Of a stretch of 64,000 bases of DNA, positions 34,082-43,323 are shown piece by piece. The DNA lies in NCBI RefSeq assembly GCF_005405905.1, contig NZ_BJHU01000049.1, positions 1 to 64,000 on the forward strand. The letters are read 5' to 3'. The notes below the pieces were generated by a model, which was not told the DNA's origin, made no database searches, and was given only the letters and a program-made list of their open reading frames with translations. This DNA is from Acidovorax sp. NB1 (lineage in GTDB: Bacteria; Pseudomonadota; Gammaproteobacteria; Burkholderiales; Burkholderiaceae_C). Position numbers and translations under genes: made by a program. Each line of letters starts with the position of its first letter. Position 1 is the stretch's first letter.

Positions 34082-36601
34082 ATGAACCTGTCATTTCTGC
34101 GCCTTGGCTGGCGCACCCTGGCCCGGGACCTGCGCGCGGGCGAACTGCGCTTGCTCATCGTGGCGGTCACGCTTGCGGTAGCCGCGCTCACGTCCGTAGG
34201 GTTTTTTGCCGATCGCCTGCAAGGTGGGCTGCAGCGCGACGCGTTGCAACTGCTGGGCGGCGATGCCGTGGTGGCAAGCGACAACCCCACCCCCGCCGCC
34301 TTTGTGGAGCGCGCCAAGGCGCTCGGATTGCAGTCGGTGACCACGCTGGGTTTCCCCACCATGGGCCGCGCGAGCGATGCGCAGGGCGGCGCCAGCAAGC
34401 TCGTCGCGCTCAAGAGCGTGCAGCCCGGCTACCCGCTGCGCGGCCGCCTCACGGTGGCCGATGCCCCTGGCGCGCTGGAGCAGCCCACGCGCGACATCCC
34501 TGCGCCCGGCGAGGTGTGGGTCGATGCCCCGCTGCTCGAATCGCTCAACCTGGCCATGGGCGACAAGCTGCTGCTGGGCGACGCACAACTGCGCATCGCG
34601 CGCATCATCGTCATCGAGCCCGACCGGGGCGCGGGCTTCATGAGTTTTGCGCCGCGTGTGATGCTGAACGAGGCCGACCTGTCCGCCACCGGCCTGGTGC
34701 AGCCCGCAAGCCGCCTGACCTACCGTTTTGCCGTAGTGGGCCCGGCGCCTGCCGTCAAAGCCTTCAACGAATGGGCGGTGGAAGAGGCCAAAAAGCCCGA
34801 GGTGCATGGCGTGCGCGTCGAGTCGCTCGAAAGCGGCCGCCCCGAAATGCGCCAGACGCTGGACCGCGCCCAGAAGTTTCTGAGCCTGGTGGCCCTGCTG
34901 GCTGCGCTGCTCTCGGCCGTGGCCGTGGCTTTGGCCGCACGCGGCTTTGCGGCCGAGCACCTGGATGCCTCGGCCATGCTGCGCGTGCTGGGCCAGAGCC
35001 AGCGCATGATTGCGGGCGCTTACATCACCGAATTTGCGTTGGTCGGCCTGTTTGCCAGTGCTTTAGGCGTGCTGCTGGGCTATGGGGTGCACCACGCGTT
35101 TGTCTTGCTGCTGGCGGGGCTGGTCGAATCGGCCTTGCCCGCATCCAGCCTGTGGCCCGTGGCGTTTGGCCTGGGCATGGGGCTCACGCTGCTGTTTGCG
35201 TTTGGCCTGCCGCCCGTGTTGCAACTGGCCCAGGTGCCGCCGCTGCGGGTGATCCGGCGTGACGTGGGGGGGCTCAAGCCCGCCTCGCTGGCCGTGCTGG
35301 GGCTTGGGGTGGCCGGGTTTGCGGCGCTGCTGCTGGCCGTGAGCAGCGACATCAAGCTGGGCCTGATCGCCGTGGGCGGTTTTGCCGGGGCTGTGGCCCT
35401 GTTTGCGGGGCTGTCGTGGGTGGCGGTCAAGCTGCTGCGGCGCAGCGTGAATGAAAGCACTGCCCCCCGATGGCTGGTGTTGGCCACGCGGCAGATCTCG
35501 GCCCGCCCGGCCTATGCCGTGGTGCAGGTCAGCAGCCTGGCCGTGGGCCTGCTGGCGCTGGTGCTGCTGGTGCTGCTGCGCACCGACCTCATCAGCAGCT
35601 GGCGCAAGGCCACTCCGCCCGATGCGCCCAACCGCTTCGTCATCAACGTGATGCCCGACCAGGCGGATGCCTTCCAGCAGACGCTCAAGGACAACGGCGT
35701 GGGCAAGTACGACTGGTACCCCATGATCCGGGGCCGCCTGCTGGCCGTGAACGGCAAGCCCGTGGGCCCGGCCGACTACACCGACGACCGCGCCAAGCGC
35801 CTGGTGGACCGCGAATTCAACCTCTCCAACGCCGTGGAGGCGCCGCCCCACAACCAGGTGGTGGCGGGCCAGTGGACGCCGGGCGAAGAGGGTGCCATCA
35901 GCGTCGAAGAAGGCATCGCCGAAACCCTGGGCCTGAAGATGGGCGACCGCCTGATGTTTGACATGGGCGGCGTGCAGAACGAGGCACGCATCACCAGCCT
36001 GCGCAAGGTGGACTGGGGCTCCATGCGGGCCAACTTCTTCGTGATGTACCCGGTGGCCACCGTCAAGGACGTGCCTGTAACCTACCTCGCGGCTTACCGC
36101 GCGCCCGAAACCAACGGCTTTGACAACGGCCTGGTGCGCCAATTCCCCAACATCACCAACGTGGACATGGGCGCCACCATTGCCCAGGTGCAGCGCGTGC
36201 TGGAGCAGGTGATCCGTGCGGTGGAATTCCTGTTCGCCTTCACGCTGGCAGCGGGCTTGGTGGTGCTGTTTGCCGCCGTTACTGCCACGCGCGAGGAGCG
36301 CGCGCGCGAGTACGCCATCATGCGCGCCGTGGGCGCCCGCGCCAGCCTGCTGCGCCAAGTGCAGCGCGCCGAGCTGGTGGGCGTGGGCCTGCTGGCGGGC
36401 TTCTTGGCCAGCGCCGTGGCGGTGGGTGTGGGCTGGGCGCTGGCGCGCTTTGTGTTCGACTTCACCTGGACGGCCGCCCCCTGGGTGCCGCTGGCCGGGG
36501 CCGTGGCCGGGGCCGTGCTGGCACTGGCAGCGGGCTGGTGGGGCCTGCGCGAGGTGCTGCTGCGCCCCGTGGTCGATACGCTGCGCCGCGCGGCAGAGTA
36601 G
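34082..36601 (+). CDS. FtsX-like ABC transporter permease (YbbP type)
   Basis: An 839-residue inner-membrane permease of the MacB/FtsX superfamily with two FtsX units. The first helix (LLIVAVTLAVAALTSVGFFAD) precedes a periplasmic domain. Helical blocks follow at about 265-500 and at the C terminus (FLFAFTLAAGLVVLFAAVTAT; REYAIMRAVGARASLLRQV). E. coli YbbP is encoded with the ATPase YbbA and the esterase TesA; no ATPase is next to this gene. The ATG at 34082 matches the conserved start of the family. Confidence 0.88.
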   Translation: MNLSFLRLGWRTLARDLRAGELRLLIVAVTLAVAALTSVGFFADRLQGGLQRDALQLLGGDAVVASDNPTPAAFVERAKALGLQSVTTLGFPTMGRASDAQGGASKLVALKSVQPGYPLRGRLTVADAPGALEQPTRDIPAPGEVWVDAPLLESLNLAMGDKLLLGDAQLRIARIIVIEPDRGAGFMSFAPRVMLNEADLSATGLVQPASRLTYRFAVVGPAPAVKAFNEWAVEEAKKPEVHGVRVESLESGRPEMRQTLDRAQKFLSLVALLAALLSAVAVALAARGFAAEHLDASAMLRVLGQSQRMIAGAYITEFALVGLFASALGVLLGYGVHHAFVLLLAGLVESALPASSLWPVAFGLGMGLTLLFAFGLPPVLQLAQVPPLRVIRRDVGGLKPASLAVLGLGVAGFAALLLAVSSDIKLGLIAVGGFAGAVALFAGLSWVAVKLLRRSVNESTAPRWLVLATRQISARPAYAVVQVSSLAVGLLALVLLVLLRTDLISSWRKATPPDAPNRFVINVMPDQADAFQQTLKDNGVGKYDWYPMIRGRLLAVNGKPVGPADYTDDRAKRLVDREFNLSNAVEAPPHNQVVAGQWTPGEEGAISVEEGIAETLGLKMGDRLMFDMGGVQNEARITSLRKVDWGSMRANFFVMYPVATVKDVPVTYLAAYRAPETNGFDNGLVRQFPNITNVDMGATIAQVQRVLEQVIRAVEFLFAFTLAAGLVVLFAAVTATREERAREYAIMRAVGARASLLRQVQRAELVGVGLLAGFLASAVAVGVGWALARFVFDFTWTAAPWVPLAGAVAGAVLALAAGWWGLREVLLRPVVDTLRRAAE

Positions 36602-36619
36602 GTGGTGATTGGGTTATTT

Positions 36620-36676
36620 GCTATTAAAAATATAGCTATAAAGGTATGATGGACGCGCGCAAAGGCCTGTTTTTTT
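36620..36676 (+). repeat. dispersed repeat, copy E (between permease and globin genes)
   Basis: TATAGCT (36631-36637), a 27-nt core containing TGATGGACGCGCGC (36638-36664) and GCCTGTTTTTTT. The preceding TTTGCTATTAAAAATATAGC is a dyad. The repeat ends directly at the ATG of the haemoglobin gene at 36677, so it forms that gene's whole leader. Confidence 0.7.
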
Positions 36677-37120
36677 ATGAATTCTGAAGCATCGACCACC
36701 CCAGAGGCCACTTCCAATCCCACCCCTTCCATCCCGCCTACCACGCCCTTCGAATGGATCGGCGGCGAAGACCGCGTGCATGCGCTGGTCGAGCGGTTTT
36801 ACGACCTCATGGACCTGGAGCCCGCCTACGCCGAGCTGCGCGCCGCCCACGGCAGCGACCTGGCCAGCGCGCGGCAAAAGCTGTTCTGGTTCCTCTGCGG
36901 CTGGCTGGGCGGCCCCGATCACTACCAGAGCCGCTTCGGCCACCCGCGCCTGCGCATGCGCCACATGCCGTTTTCCATTGGCATCAAGGAGCGTGACCAG
37001 TGGGTGGCCTGCATGGACCAGGCCATGGGCGAGACCGGCGTGCCCACCGATTTGCGCACGCGCCTGAAGGAGAGCTTCATGGGCACGGCGGACTGGATGC
37101 GCAACCGGGCTGGCGCCTGA
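36677..37120 (+). CDS. group 2 truncated haemoglobin
   Basis: A 147-residue truncated haemoglobin of group II (YjbI/trHbO-like), a haem protein for oxygen or NO chemistry. Features are VERFYDLMD (B10 Tyr), FLCGWLGGPDHYQSRFGHPRL, the proximal His in RMRHMPFSIG and the conserved G8 Trp in DQWVACMDQAM. The N-terminal ~27 residues are Thr/Pro-rich and disordered. No Shine-Dalgarno sequence is visible because the dispersed repeat abuts the ATG. Confidence 0.9.
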   Translation: MNSEASTTPEATSNPTPSIPPTTPFEWIGGEDRVHALVERFYDLMDLEPAYAELRAAHGSDLASARQKLFWFLCGWLGGPDHYQSRFGHPRLRMRHMPFSIGIKERDQWVACMDQAMGETGVPTDLRTRLKESFMGTADWMRNRAGA

Positions 37121-37267
37121 GCCTCGAAGACCGTCAACGGGTTCGGAGGGCCTAGGCTCCACGGCTCAGCAGCTCCACGGGCCCTGGCCCTATGGCGCCT
37201 TGGCGCCCAGGGTGCTACTGTCTGCGCCTTGTCCACTTTGCGCTGATGGCGCTCCGGGGTGCGGACC

Positions 37268-37846
37268 ATGAAAACACCTTTGATCCTCTGCGCGGGCCTG
37301 CTGGCCTGCACCCTCGCCCATGCCCAGCCTGCAGCTGCGGGCGACGACACCTGGAGCAACGTGCCGTCGGCCTCGGACGACCGCTTCACTAACCCCAAGA
37401 GCAAGCTCTACGCGGGCCCCAATGGCTGGCACAACTTTGGCGAGGTGCGCAGCGAGGTGGCAGGCAAGTCCGGCAAACGCTACGGCTTCAAAACCGGGCT
37501 GAATTACCTGGAGACGCCGCAGGCCTTCACCTTTGCCACCAATTCGCAGTTGCAGCTGGCGACCGTGGATTTTGGAACCGCCAAGCCCGCGCCCGGCGTG
37601 TACGAGGTCGGCGCCAAGGCCAACGCTGCACAGAAGAAGGCGGCGGTCTCGTTCATGGACAGCTCGGGCGGTACGCTGCTGGGCTGGGAGAGTGCCGACA
37701 AGGCTGGCTCCGTCACCGTCTCGCAGGCCAACGGCTACCTGTACATCAAGGCGCGCGGCCTGCGGCTGGCCCCCGTGGGCATGGGCAACAAGGGCGATCT
37801 CAAGCAACCGATGGTGCTGGGCCTGGAGGGTGCGGTGGCACCTTGA
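37268..37846 (+). CDS. exported protein of unknown function
   Basis: A 192-residue protein with a signal peptide (TPLILCAGLLACTLAHAQ) and a beta-rich mature part with repeated Gly/Lys motifs (YAGPNGWHNFGEVRSEV, YEVGAKANAAQKKAAVSF, YLYIKARGLRLAPVGMG). No known domain is recognised. An ATG 9 bp upstream is an alternative start. It stands alone on this strand between the haemoglobin and DUF2199 genes. Confidence 0.65.
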   Translation: MKTPLILCAGLLACTLAHAQPAAAGDDTWSNVPSASDDRFTNPKSKLYAGPNGWHNFGEVRSEVAGKSGKRYGFKTGLNYLETPQAFTFATNSQLQLATVDFGTAKPAPGVYEVGAKANAAQKKAAVSFMDSSGGTLLGWESADKAGSVTVSQANGYLYIKARGLRLAPVGMGNKGDLKQPMVLGLEGAVAP

Positions 37847-37867
37847 CCGTGCCATTTGCGACTCTAT

Positions 37868-37915
37868 GGATAGCTTGAAAATCAATCAATTGGAGCGGCA
37901 ACTGGCTATCTAGCC
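37868..37915 (+). repeat. dispersed repeat, copy F (degenerate)
   Basis: GGATAGCT, a 27-nt core (37876-37902) ending GGAGCGGCAAC, then TGGCTATCTAGC. The spacing is conserved but the core has diverged. It lies just after the unknown exported protein gene. Confidence 0.5.
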
Positions 37916-38036
37916 CCTGCCACTTGAAATCGATGTGCAGCGCAAGTGCCGCCATGGCCTGATGCCGATCCCCTCGCGCGGCATACCTGACGCGCCTGTT
38001 AAATTGCGGCCCACAAAGATCGCAAACCCGTCTGCC

Positions 38037-38606
38037 ATGCCTGTAACCACTCCCCGCAAATCCACCGCACGCACAGCAGCATCCCCCGCCAAACCCCGCA
38101 AGTCAGCCAAGCGCCCCGGTTTTCGGTGCAACAGCTGCGGCGAGTGGCACGACGAGCTGGCCACCGACATCGGCTGCGGCCTGCCGGATGCCGTGTTCGA
38201 ACTCAGCTACCTGGACCGCTACCGCCGGGCCCGCTACAACCAGGACTTCTGCACGCTCGACGGCAAGCGCTGGTTCATCCGCTGCGTGCTGCCCGTGCCC
38301 TTCACCTACCGCGATGACTACTTCGGCTGGGGCGTCTGGGTCGAGGTGACGCAGGCGCAGCACGACGACTACCTCGTCTTCTTCGAGGAAAGCGGCGGTA
38401 CGCCGCCGGTCATCCAGGGCACCGTCGCCAACCAGCTCAAGGGCTACCGCGCCACGCAGGGCCTGGCCGTGCGCCTGGACATGGCCCCGGACCGCCGGCC
38501 CCTGGCCTATCTGCTGCCCACATCGCGCCACGCGCTGGCGCTGGAACAGCGCAAAGGCATGGACGCCGAGCGCCACCATGCGCTGATCCTGCCTTTCGGG
38601 GCATGA
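38037..38606 (+). CDS. DUF2199 protein
   Basis: A 189-residue DUF2199 protein. After a basic, Ala/Lys-rich N terminus (1-28) comes a zinc-ribbon-like CNSCGEWH, then the conserved FIRCVLPVPFTYRDDYFGWGVW and LVFFEESG segments and LPTSRHALALEQ near the end. The ATG at 38037 is chosen; the frame is open upstream. The function is unknown; DUF2199 proteins are cytoplasmic and widely scattered. Confidence 0.85.
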   Translation: MPVTTPRKSTARTAASPAKPRKSAKRPGFRCNSCGEWHDELATDIGCGLPDAVFELSYLDRYRRARYNQDFCTLDGKRWFIRCVLPVPFTYRDDYFGWGVWVEVTQAQHDDYLVFFEESGGTPPVIQGTVANQLKGYRATQGLAVRLDMAPDRRPLAYLLPTSRHALALEQRKGMDAERHHALILPFGA

Positions 38607-38671
38607 CGCCGGGGCGGGGTCAAAGTGGCACCGCCCTTTTTCTTTTCATTTTTCGAGACTCCCCATTCACC

Positions 38672-39145
38672 ATGTCACGCGACCAACGTTTCAAGGAACA
38701 GGCCCAGGCTCTGGGTTACAGCTTCGACGGAGAAATCAAGATCGGCGGCAACTACGTGCCGCTGGTGCGCGATGGTCACCACATCTACCTGAGCGGGCAG
38801 ATCCCGCGCGTGGGCGACACCGTGGTTGTCACTGGCGCTGCCGGTGCCGGGGCTTCGCTGGCCGATGCACAAAAGGCCGCCAGGGTGTGCGCGATGCGCG
38901 CGCTGGCACTGCTGCAGCGGTCGCTGGGCTCGCTCGATGCCGTGCAGTCCATTCTGCGCATCACGGTGTATGTGCAGTCGGCGCCCGGCTTCACGCAGCA
39001 AAGCGAGGTGGCCGATGGCGCGTCCGACTTGCTGTTCACCGTGCTGGGCCCCGCCGGAGCGCACACGCGCACCTCGGTGGGTGTGCTGCAGCTGCCCAAG
39101 AACGCGACGGTGGAAGTGGATCTGATCGCATCGGTGGCACCGTGA
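38672..39145 (+). CDS. RidA family protein
   Basis: A 157-residue member of the YjgF/YER057c/UK114 (RidA) family. Canonical RidA enzymes hydrolyse reactive enamine/imine intermediates. Family marks are YLSGQIPRVGDTVV near 35-50 and HTRTSVGVLQLPKNATVEVDLIA at the end; the catalytic Arg of RidA corresponds to R in HTRTS. The insert around 45-70 and length suggest a divergent Rid subgroup. A short gene follows 2 bp after the stop, so the two are co-transcribed. Confidence 0.88.
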   Translation: MSRDQRFKEQAQALGYSFDGEIKIGGNYVPLVRDGHHIYLSGQIPRVGDTVVVTGAAGAGASLADAQKAARVCAMRALALLQRSLGSLDAVQSILRITVYVQSAPGFTQQSEVADGASDLLFTVLGPAGAHTRTSVGVLQLPKNATVEVDLIASVAP

Positions 39146-39147
39146 CC

Positions 39148-39363
39148 ATGCACCCCCGCTTCAACGTGTTCGGCCGCATCGTCGAAGTGCGCCGCGAAGG
39201 CGCGTTGTGGCAAGCCTACCGTGTGGGTGCAGATGGCAAGCGCACGCGCGCAGGTTTTGTGATCCCCGATTTTGTGCAAGAGCAGGAGCTGGCGCAGTTC
39301 CTCGAAGACCTGTTCCACGAGAGCGCTTCGCCCCACAACGGCGATGTGCACCGCATCGATTGA
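39148..39363 (+). CDS. small DUF7661-like protein
   Basis: A 71-residue protein resembling the DUF7661 family (FNVFGRIVEVRREG, FVIPDFVQEQELAQFLEDLFHE, ending HRID). It lies 2 bp after RidA and is likely translated from the same mRNA. Its function is unknown. The acidic-helix C terminus suggests a partner-binding role, but this is only an impression. Confidence 0.65.
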   Translation: MHPRFNVFGRIVEVRREGALWQAYRVGADGKRTRAGFVIPDFVQEQELAQFLEDLFHESASPHNGDVHRID

Positions 39364-39438
39364 AGCTCCGGCGCCACGTCACACCGCTGTCAAACCCCCG
39401 CCAGACACTCGGTCCCTTGTTTCAATTCGGGACTGTTC

Positions 39439-41496
39439 ATGTCTGAACACACGCTAAGCCATTCCATTCTTCCTGCGCGGCTGTCACGCCGCTTGGCTGC
39501 CCTGGGCCTGGTAGCGCTGGCGGCTTCGCTGGCCGCCTGCGGCAGCGGCAGCGACAACACCACCAGCGCCACCGCCACGCTGGCCGTGCTGGAGACGACC
39601 GACCTGCACTTCAACGTGCGCAGCTACGACTACTTCAAGCTGGCCGAAGACAAGAGCTACGGCTTCGAGCGCACCGCCACGCTGGTGCGCGCCGCGCGCA
39701 AAGAATTTGCCAACACGCTGCTGGTGGACAACGGCGACACCATCCAGGGCACTGCGCTGGCCGATTACGAGGCCACCATCAGCCCCATCCCTTGCACGCA
39801 GCAGCTGTCGATGTACAAGGCCATGGGCGCTTTGGGTTTTGACGCGGGCACGCTGGGCAACCACGAGTTCAACTACGGCCTGCCGTTCTTGAACCAGGTG
39901 CTGGGCGGTGGCCTGGAGGTGGACGGCGTGGACGCCTCCAAGAAATGCGCGGGCGCGGGTTTTCCGATGGTGCTGGCCAACGTGATCAGCAACAAGACGA
40001 AGAAGCCGCTGGTGCAGCCCTACACGGTGCTGGAGCGCACGCTGGTGGCCAAGGGCACCGATGGCAAGGACGTGAAGCTGCCGATCAAGATCGGTGTGAT
40101 CGGCTTCACCACGCCGGGCATCTTGAACTGGGACAAGCGCTATCTGGAAGGCAAGGTGAGCACCGAAGGCGCGGTGGAGGCTGCAACGAAGTACGTGCCC
40201 GAACTGCGCGCCAAGGGGGCTGACATCGTGGTGGCGCTGCTGCACGGCGGCATGGACAACGCGGCGTATTCGCCCACCATGGAGAACCCGGGCCTGCACT
40301 TGTCCAAGGTGCCAGGCATCGACGCTATGGTGATGGGCCACCAGCACGGTGTGTTCCCCGACACGGCGGCCACGCCCGGCTTCAACCTGCCCGGCGTGGA
40401 CCACAAGGCGGGCACTGTGAACGGCGTGCCCGCCGTTATGGCCAGCTCCTGGGGCAAGGCGCTGGGCGTGGTCCAGCTGGCGCTGCAGTGGGATGGCGCC
40501 AAATGGGTGGTCAACAAGTCGGCCAGCAAGTCCGAGCTGCGCAACATCCAGAGCAAGAACGCTGCGGGCGCGAACGTTTATGTAGATGCAGACCCGGTGG
40601 TCGCGCCGCTGATCGAGCCGCAGCACCAGGCAGCCATCCAGTACGTGAAGACACCCATCGGCCAGACCGACTTCCGCATGAGCACGCTGTTTTCCGACGT
40701 GGGTGACCCCGGCGCGATCCAGGTCGTGAACCAGGCGCAGCAGGCCTATGTGGCCGCCTACATCAAGGCCAGCTTGCCTCAGTACGCTGCGTTGCCCGTG
40801 CTGTCGGTGAGCGCGCCGTTCAAGAGCGGCTTCCAGGGCGGGGCCGATTACACCGACGTGGCCGTGGGCCCGCTGGCCATCAACAACGCGGCCGACCTGT
40901 ACCTCTACCCCAACACGGTGTATGCGGTGAAGGTGAACGGTGGTGACATCAAGAACTGGCTCGAAGCCGCTGCCAAGCGCTTCAACCAGATCGACCCGGC
41001 CAAGACCACCGAGCAGCCACTCATCAGCACCTTCCCGGGCTACAACTTCGACATGTTCACCACGCCCGACGTGCGGTACGAGATCGACGTGACCCAGCCC
41101 TTGGGCAGCCGCATCAAGAACCTGAGCTACCTGGGCAAGCCCATCGACGTGGCGCAGGAGTTCGTGATCGCCACCAACAACTACCGCGCCACCAGCGGCA
41201 AGAGCTTTATCGACAAGCTCGACGGCTCGGGCACCATCTGGGCCTCGCCGGATGCCAACCGGGACGTGGTGATCGACTACATCCGCAAGAACCCGGCGGT
41301 GACCCGCGCTGCCAACGGCGCGGCCAAGAGCTGGCGCTTTGCCAAGGCCACGGTGGCGGGACCGGTGGTGTTCAGCTCGGGCGCCAATGCGCTGGCCGTG
41401 GCGCAGGCGGCGGGCCTGGCCAACGTGTCGCTGCTGGCGGCCGATGACGGGTCGGGCAAGGGCACGTCGAAATACGCAGTGGATCTGTCGAAGTAG
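39439..41496 (+). CDS. CpdB-like 2',3'-cyclic phosphodiesterase/nucleotidase lipoprotein
   Basis: A 685-residue exported metallophosphoesterase plus 5'-nucleotidase C-terminal domain. The N terminus has a lipobox (ALAASLAAC), giving a lipidated Cys at about 34. Metal motifs of the N-terminal domain are LETTDLHFNV, VDNGDTIQG, GNHEFNYG and VVALLHGGMD, MVMGHQHG. The C-terminal domain holds the substrate-binding YLYPNTVYAVKV region and ends near 650. CpdB enzymes salvage extracellular nucleotides. A strong terminator follows. Confidence 0.92.
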   Translation: MSEHTLSHSILPARLSRRLAALGLVALAASLAACGSGSDNTTSATATLAVLETTDLHFNVRSYDYFKLAEDKSYGFERTATLVRAARKEFANTLLVDNGDTIQGTALADYEATISPIPCTQQLSMYKAMGALGFDAGTLGNHEFNYGLPFLNQVLGGGLEVDGVDASKKCAGAGFPMVLANVISNKTKKPLVQPYTVLERTLVAKGTDGKDVKLPIKIGVIGFTTPGILNWDKRYLEGKVSTEGAVEAATKYVPELRAKGADIVVALLHGGMDNAAYSPTMENPGLHLSKVPGIDAMVMGHQHGVFPDTAATPGFNLPGVDHKAGTVNGVPAVMASSWGKALGVVQLALQWDGAKWVVNKSASKSELRNIQSKNAAGANVYVDADPVVAPLIEPQHQAAIQYVKTPIGQTDFRMSTLFSDVGDPGAIQVVNQAQQAYVAAYIKASLPQYAALPVLSVSAPFKSGFQGGADYTDVAVGPLAINNAADLYLYPNTVYAVKVNGGDIKNWLEAAAKRFNQIDPAKTTEQPLISTFPGYNFDMFTTPDVRYEIDVTQPLGSRIKNLSYLGKPIDVAQEFVIATNNYRATSGKSFIDKLDGSGTIWASPDANRDVVIDYIRKNPAVTRAANGAAKSWRFAKATVAGPVVFSSGANALAVAQAAGLANVSLLAADDGSGKGTSKYAVDLSK

Positions 41497-41508
41497 GCAG
41501 TGCCTGCA

Positions 41509-41552
41509 GAGAGCATCACCTTCCCGGTTGGGAGGGTGATGCTTCTCTTTTG
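41509..41552 (+). terminator. strong intrinsic terminator after the CpdB-like gene
   Basis: GCATCACC (41513-41520) pairs with GGTGATGC (41535-41542), extended by inner TCCC/GGGA and outer GAGA/TCTC, and is followed by TTTT. It lies 13 bp after the stop. Confidence 0.9.
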
Positions 41553-41600
41553 ATAGCTGCTAGCGTTTGATGGACGGGCGGTGGCGGCTATTTTTTATGA
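41547..41600 (+). repeat. dispersed repeat, copy C
   Basis: TTTTGATAGCT (41548-41558), a 27-nt core (41559-41585) with GCTAGCGTTTGATGGACGGG, then GGCTATTTTTTATGA. It starts in the T-run of the terminator and ends over the TAA stop of the smr gene on the other strand. Confidence 0.85.
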
Positions 41601-42524
41601 ATGCCTGTGCAACACAGGCTGCAGCAGCACCACCAGCGCGCCCGCGCCACCATCCATGGGCCGCGCCTGTACGAAGGCCAGCACCTCGTTCTTCTGCACC
41701 AGCCAGCGCTGCACGCGGCTTTTGAGCACGGGGCTCTTGCCGGGCGAGCCCAGTCCCTTGCCGTGCACCACGCGCACGCAGCGCAGGCCGGTCTTGTGGG
41801 CGTGGCGGATGAAGTCGCCCAGCGCCTCGCGCGCCTCGTCCACGCGCAGGCCGTGCAGGTCCAGCTGCCGCTGGATGCTCCAGTGGCCCGCGCGCAGGCG
41901 GCGCGTGATCTCCACACCGATGCCGGGACGGCGAAAGCTGAGCTGGTCGTCGGTGTCCAGCAGGGTGCTCACGTCGAAGTCGTCGCTGATCGATTCCATC
42001 AGCACTCGCTCTTCGTCCAGCCAGTGCTGCACCGGCAGCGGCGGCGGCTGGTGGCGGCGCACGCGTGCCAGGTTGGGGTTGCGCAGTGGGGTGACGGGGC
42101 CCACGCTGCGGCTGAAGAGGTGGCGCTCGGCCTCGGCCCGTGCTGCGGCTTCTCGCTGGGCCTTGTCTTCGGCCTCGCGGCGCTCCTGCTCTTCACGCAG
42201 GCGGCGGGCCACGGTGGCCAGGTCCTGCAGCTGGGTGATGCGTTCGCCCGCGCGGCGCGGGGCCGGGGGGGCGCGGCGCCGGGGTGGTGCGGGGCTCTCT
42301 GTGGGCGCAGCGGGGGCGTGGCGCAGCGGGCGCATGGCCGCCTTGGCTGCTGCTTTTTTGTCGGCCAGGCCTGCGCGCCGGGTGGACCGGGGTGCGCTGG
42401 GGGCCGGGGCGGGAACTGTGGCTTCCACAGGGGGCGCCTTGCCGGGTGCAGCGCGCGCAGCACGCGCCAGCGCGGCTTGCAGGGCCGTGGGTGGGTGGGC
42501 GGGTGCGGGGGCTGGGGCGGTCAC
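41595..42524 (-). CDS. Smr/MutS2 C-terminal domain protein
   Basis: A 309-residue Smr-domain protein. The N-terminal ~140 residues are Ala/Pro/Arg-rich and probably disordered. The Smr domain (about 215-300) shows [15 protein letters not shown] and VVHGKGLGS. Smr domains are nucleic-acid endonucleases linked to recombination control and ribosome rescue (SmrB). The GTG start at 42524 overlaps the TGA of radC (GTGA), so the genes are coupled. Confidence 0.88.
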   Translation of the reverse strand: MTAPAPAPAHPPTALQAALARAARAAPGKAPPVEATVPAPAPSAPRSTRRAGLADKKAAAKAAMRPLRHAPAAPTESPAPPRRRAPPAPRRAGERITQLQDLATVARRLREEQERREAEDKAQREAAARAEAERHLFSRSVGPVTPLRNPNLARVRRHQPPPLPVQHWLDEERVLMESISDDFDVSTLLDTDDQLSFRRPGIGVEITRRLRAGHWSIQRQLDLHGLRVDEAREALGDFIRHAHKTGLRCVRVVHGKGLGSPGKSPVLKSRVQRWLVQKNEVLAFVQARPMDGGAGALVVLLQPVLHRHS

Positions 42525-43234
42525 ACCAAACCCTTTTCGGCCATCGACAGCGCCTGGCCCGGGGCCACGATCACATGGTCGAGCACGCGCACATCCACCA
42601 GCGCCAGCGTGGTCTTCAGGGTCTGGGTCAGTGCCTCGTCGGCGCGGCTGGGCAACACGCTGCCGCTCGGGTGGTTGTGGGCCAGCACCACAGCGGCGGC
42701 TTGGTGGTGCAGGGCGCGCAGCACCACTTCGCGCGGGTACACGCTGGTCTGGGTGAGCGTGCCGCGAAACAGCTCCTCCAGCGCCAGCAGGCGATTTTGC
42801 GCATCGAGGAACAGCACGGCAAACACCTCGTGCCCCTTGGCGGCCAGGTGCAGTTGCAGGTAATGCTTGACGGTATCGGGCGAGTCGAACACCTCGCGCT
42901 CGCGCAGCTGCTGGGCCAGGGCGCGGCGGGCCAGCTCCAGCACCGCCACCAGCTCGGCGCGCTTGGCGGGGCCCAGGCCCTTGATGCGCTCCAGGTCGGC
43001 CGCGCTGGTGTGCAGCAGCCCGGCAATGCCGCCAAAGCCGCCGGTGACGGCGCCCGTGTCCGGGTCGATGCCGGGCGGGTCCAGCAGCTCCTGCGCCATC
43101 TGCAGCACGCCCTTGCCCACGATGCCGGTGCGCAGCAAGATGGCCAGCAGCTCGGCATCGGCCAGTGCGGCGGGGCCGCGCGCCAGCAGTTTTTCGCGGG
43201 GCTGGGCGTCGGCGGGCAGGTCTTTGAGGGGCAT
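42521..43234 (-). CDS. radC: RadC-family JAMM/MPN protein
   Basis: A 237-residue RadC protein. It starts with the family sequence [17 protein letters not shown], has a helix-hairpin-helix ([18 protein letters not shown]) and a C-terminal JAMM domain with [14 protein letters not shown]. The role in repair is doubted; the JAMM metal site is intact. A longer start 33 bp upstream exists but the canonical start is preferred. It is upstream of and coupled to smr, and divergent from slpA. Confidence 0.92.
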   Translation of the reverse strand: MPLKDLPADAQPREKLLARGPAALADAELLAILLRTGIVGKGVLQMAQELLDPPGIDPDTGAVTGGFGGIAGLLHTSAADLERIKGLGPAKRAELVAVLELARRALAQQLREREVFDSPDTVKHYLQLHLAAKGHEVFAVLFLDAQNRLLALEELFRGTLTQTSVYPREVVLRALHHQAAAVVLAHNHPSGSVLPSRADEALTQTLKTTLALVDVRVLDHVIVAPGQALSMAEKGLV

Positions 43235-43323
43235 GGCGCAGGGTTTTTGGCGCCCGTCGGGGGCCAACGGGCGTAGGGCTTTGCCCGGTTTTCTACAATG
43301 CGGGCCAGTTTATCGGGACTTTC

